A DNA stretch of 64,000 bases from Cryobacterium sp. Y82. GTDB taxonomy: Bacteria; Actinomycetota; Actinomycetes; Actinomycetales; Microbacteriaceae. The notes under the pieces are model-generated. The model was not told where the DNA came from and ran no database searches. It saw nothing but the letters and a program-made list of their open reading frames with translations. A program made the position numbers and the translations under genes. The stretch lies in contig NZ_PJJJ01000036.1 in NCBI RefSeq assembly GCF_002929495.1, forward strand, positions 130,504 to 194,503, given 5' to 3'. Positions 63,817 through 64,000 of the stretch are shown here, piece by piece. The number at the start of each line of letters is the position of its first letter. Positions within the stretch are counted from its first letter, which is position 1.

Positions 63817-64000
63817 GCACCGAAGCTAGTGCAGGTGGCTGGGTTCTCGCTCCCAGAGGTGATCGTGAAGAATTTGCGGTAACTGCTTTTGAGCGTGTTA
63901 CACCGGGATATGTGGCGCTAATTCATCGTTCGTTGTCGCTCCGGCCGCTTCTCTGGTCGAACAGGATCCGCTTGGATGGACGACATGAGTGAGAACCGTG
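63817..64000. other. Right end of window
   Basis: No complete gene. An ATG at 63976 (or 63985) opens a frame that runs off the window, but too little is present to call it. Confidence 0.4.

Overview
This 64 kb window is high-GC DNA from the chromosome of an actinobacterium, most likely a member of Microbacteriaceae (a Cryobacterium- or Salinibacterium-like relative). Support: a mycothiol-conjugate amidase gene beside a DUF4307 gene and greA, families typical of the group (DUF6113-, DUF6264-, DUF6510-, DUF4245- and DUF4307-like proteins), class II FBPase (glpX) next to class II aldolase, a retinal-forming crtY-blh pair, and many GTG starts with GTGA/ATGA overlaps. Species assignment is inference; no rRNA or tRNA gene is visible.

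Layout. 0.1-5.1 kb: an efeUOB iron-uptake operon behind a DtxR/IdeR-type iron box, flanked by a degenerate PIG-L membrane protein and a lipoprotein. 5.2-14.2 kb: typA/bipA and a dipeptide/oligopeptide ABC importer (binding protein, two permeases, one double ATPase) interrupted by an opposite-strand PH-like gene. 14.7-22.2 kb: CPBP protease-like gene, the glycine cleavage operon gcvT-gcvH-gcvP behind a tandem glycine riboswitch, tag, a LON-like domain gene and a mini LysR-like protein. 22.4-29.2 kb: lycopene cyclase plus Blh oxygenase, ABC-F ATPase, MFS exporter, DUF2461 and an HhH-GPD repair protein.

29.5-36.8 kb is the accessory part. The 3' end of ychF (VEFRFNV-stop) recurs four more times as a degenerate ~35 bp repeat at 30.69, 31.78, 32.21 and 33.92 kb. 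The copies divide the region into units: an SDR oxidoreductase; a MntA/HepT nucleotidyltransferase-HEPN pair whose HEPN gene is out of frame through five copies of a 7-bp repeat; a decayed second SDR; a HigB-HigA-GNAT-DUF2695 operon; and a unit with a secreted beta-propeller protein and relics of a LuxR/AfsR-type ATPase and an alpha/beta hydrolase. This repeat-bounded array at ychF is the most unusual structure in the window.

36.8-64 kb is mostly housekeeping: ychF, DEDDh exonuclease, rmuC, glpX, fba, ispH, xseA-xseB, DUF4245, carbonic anhydrase, fumC, an epimerase remnant, a PIN-PhoH ribonuclease, a class V aminotransferase, uppS, a HlyIII protein, mca, greA, ilvA, an AI-2E-family permease, a YcaQ-like glycosylase, a compact molybdo-oxidoreductase/flavin reductase/zinc-ribbon operon, HtpX-like protease, LemA and a SOUL protein. 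Several convergent gene pairs end in long perfect hairpins that look like bidirectional terminators.
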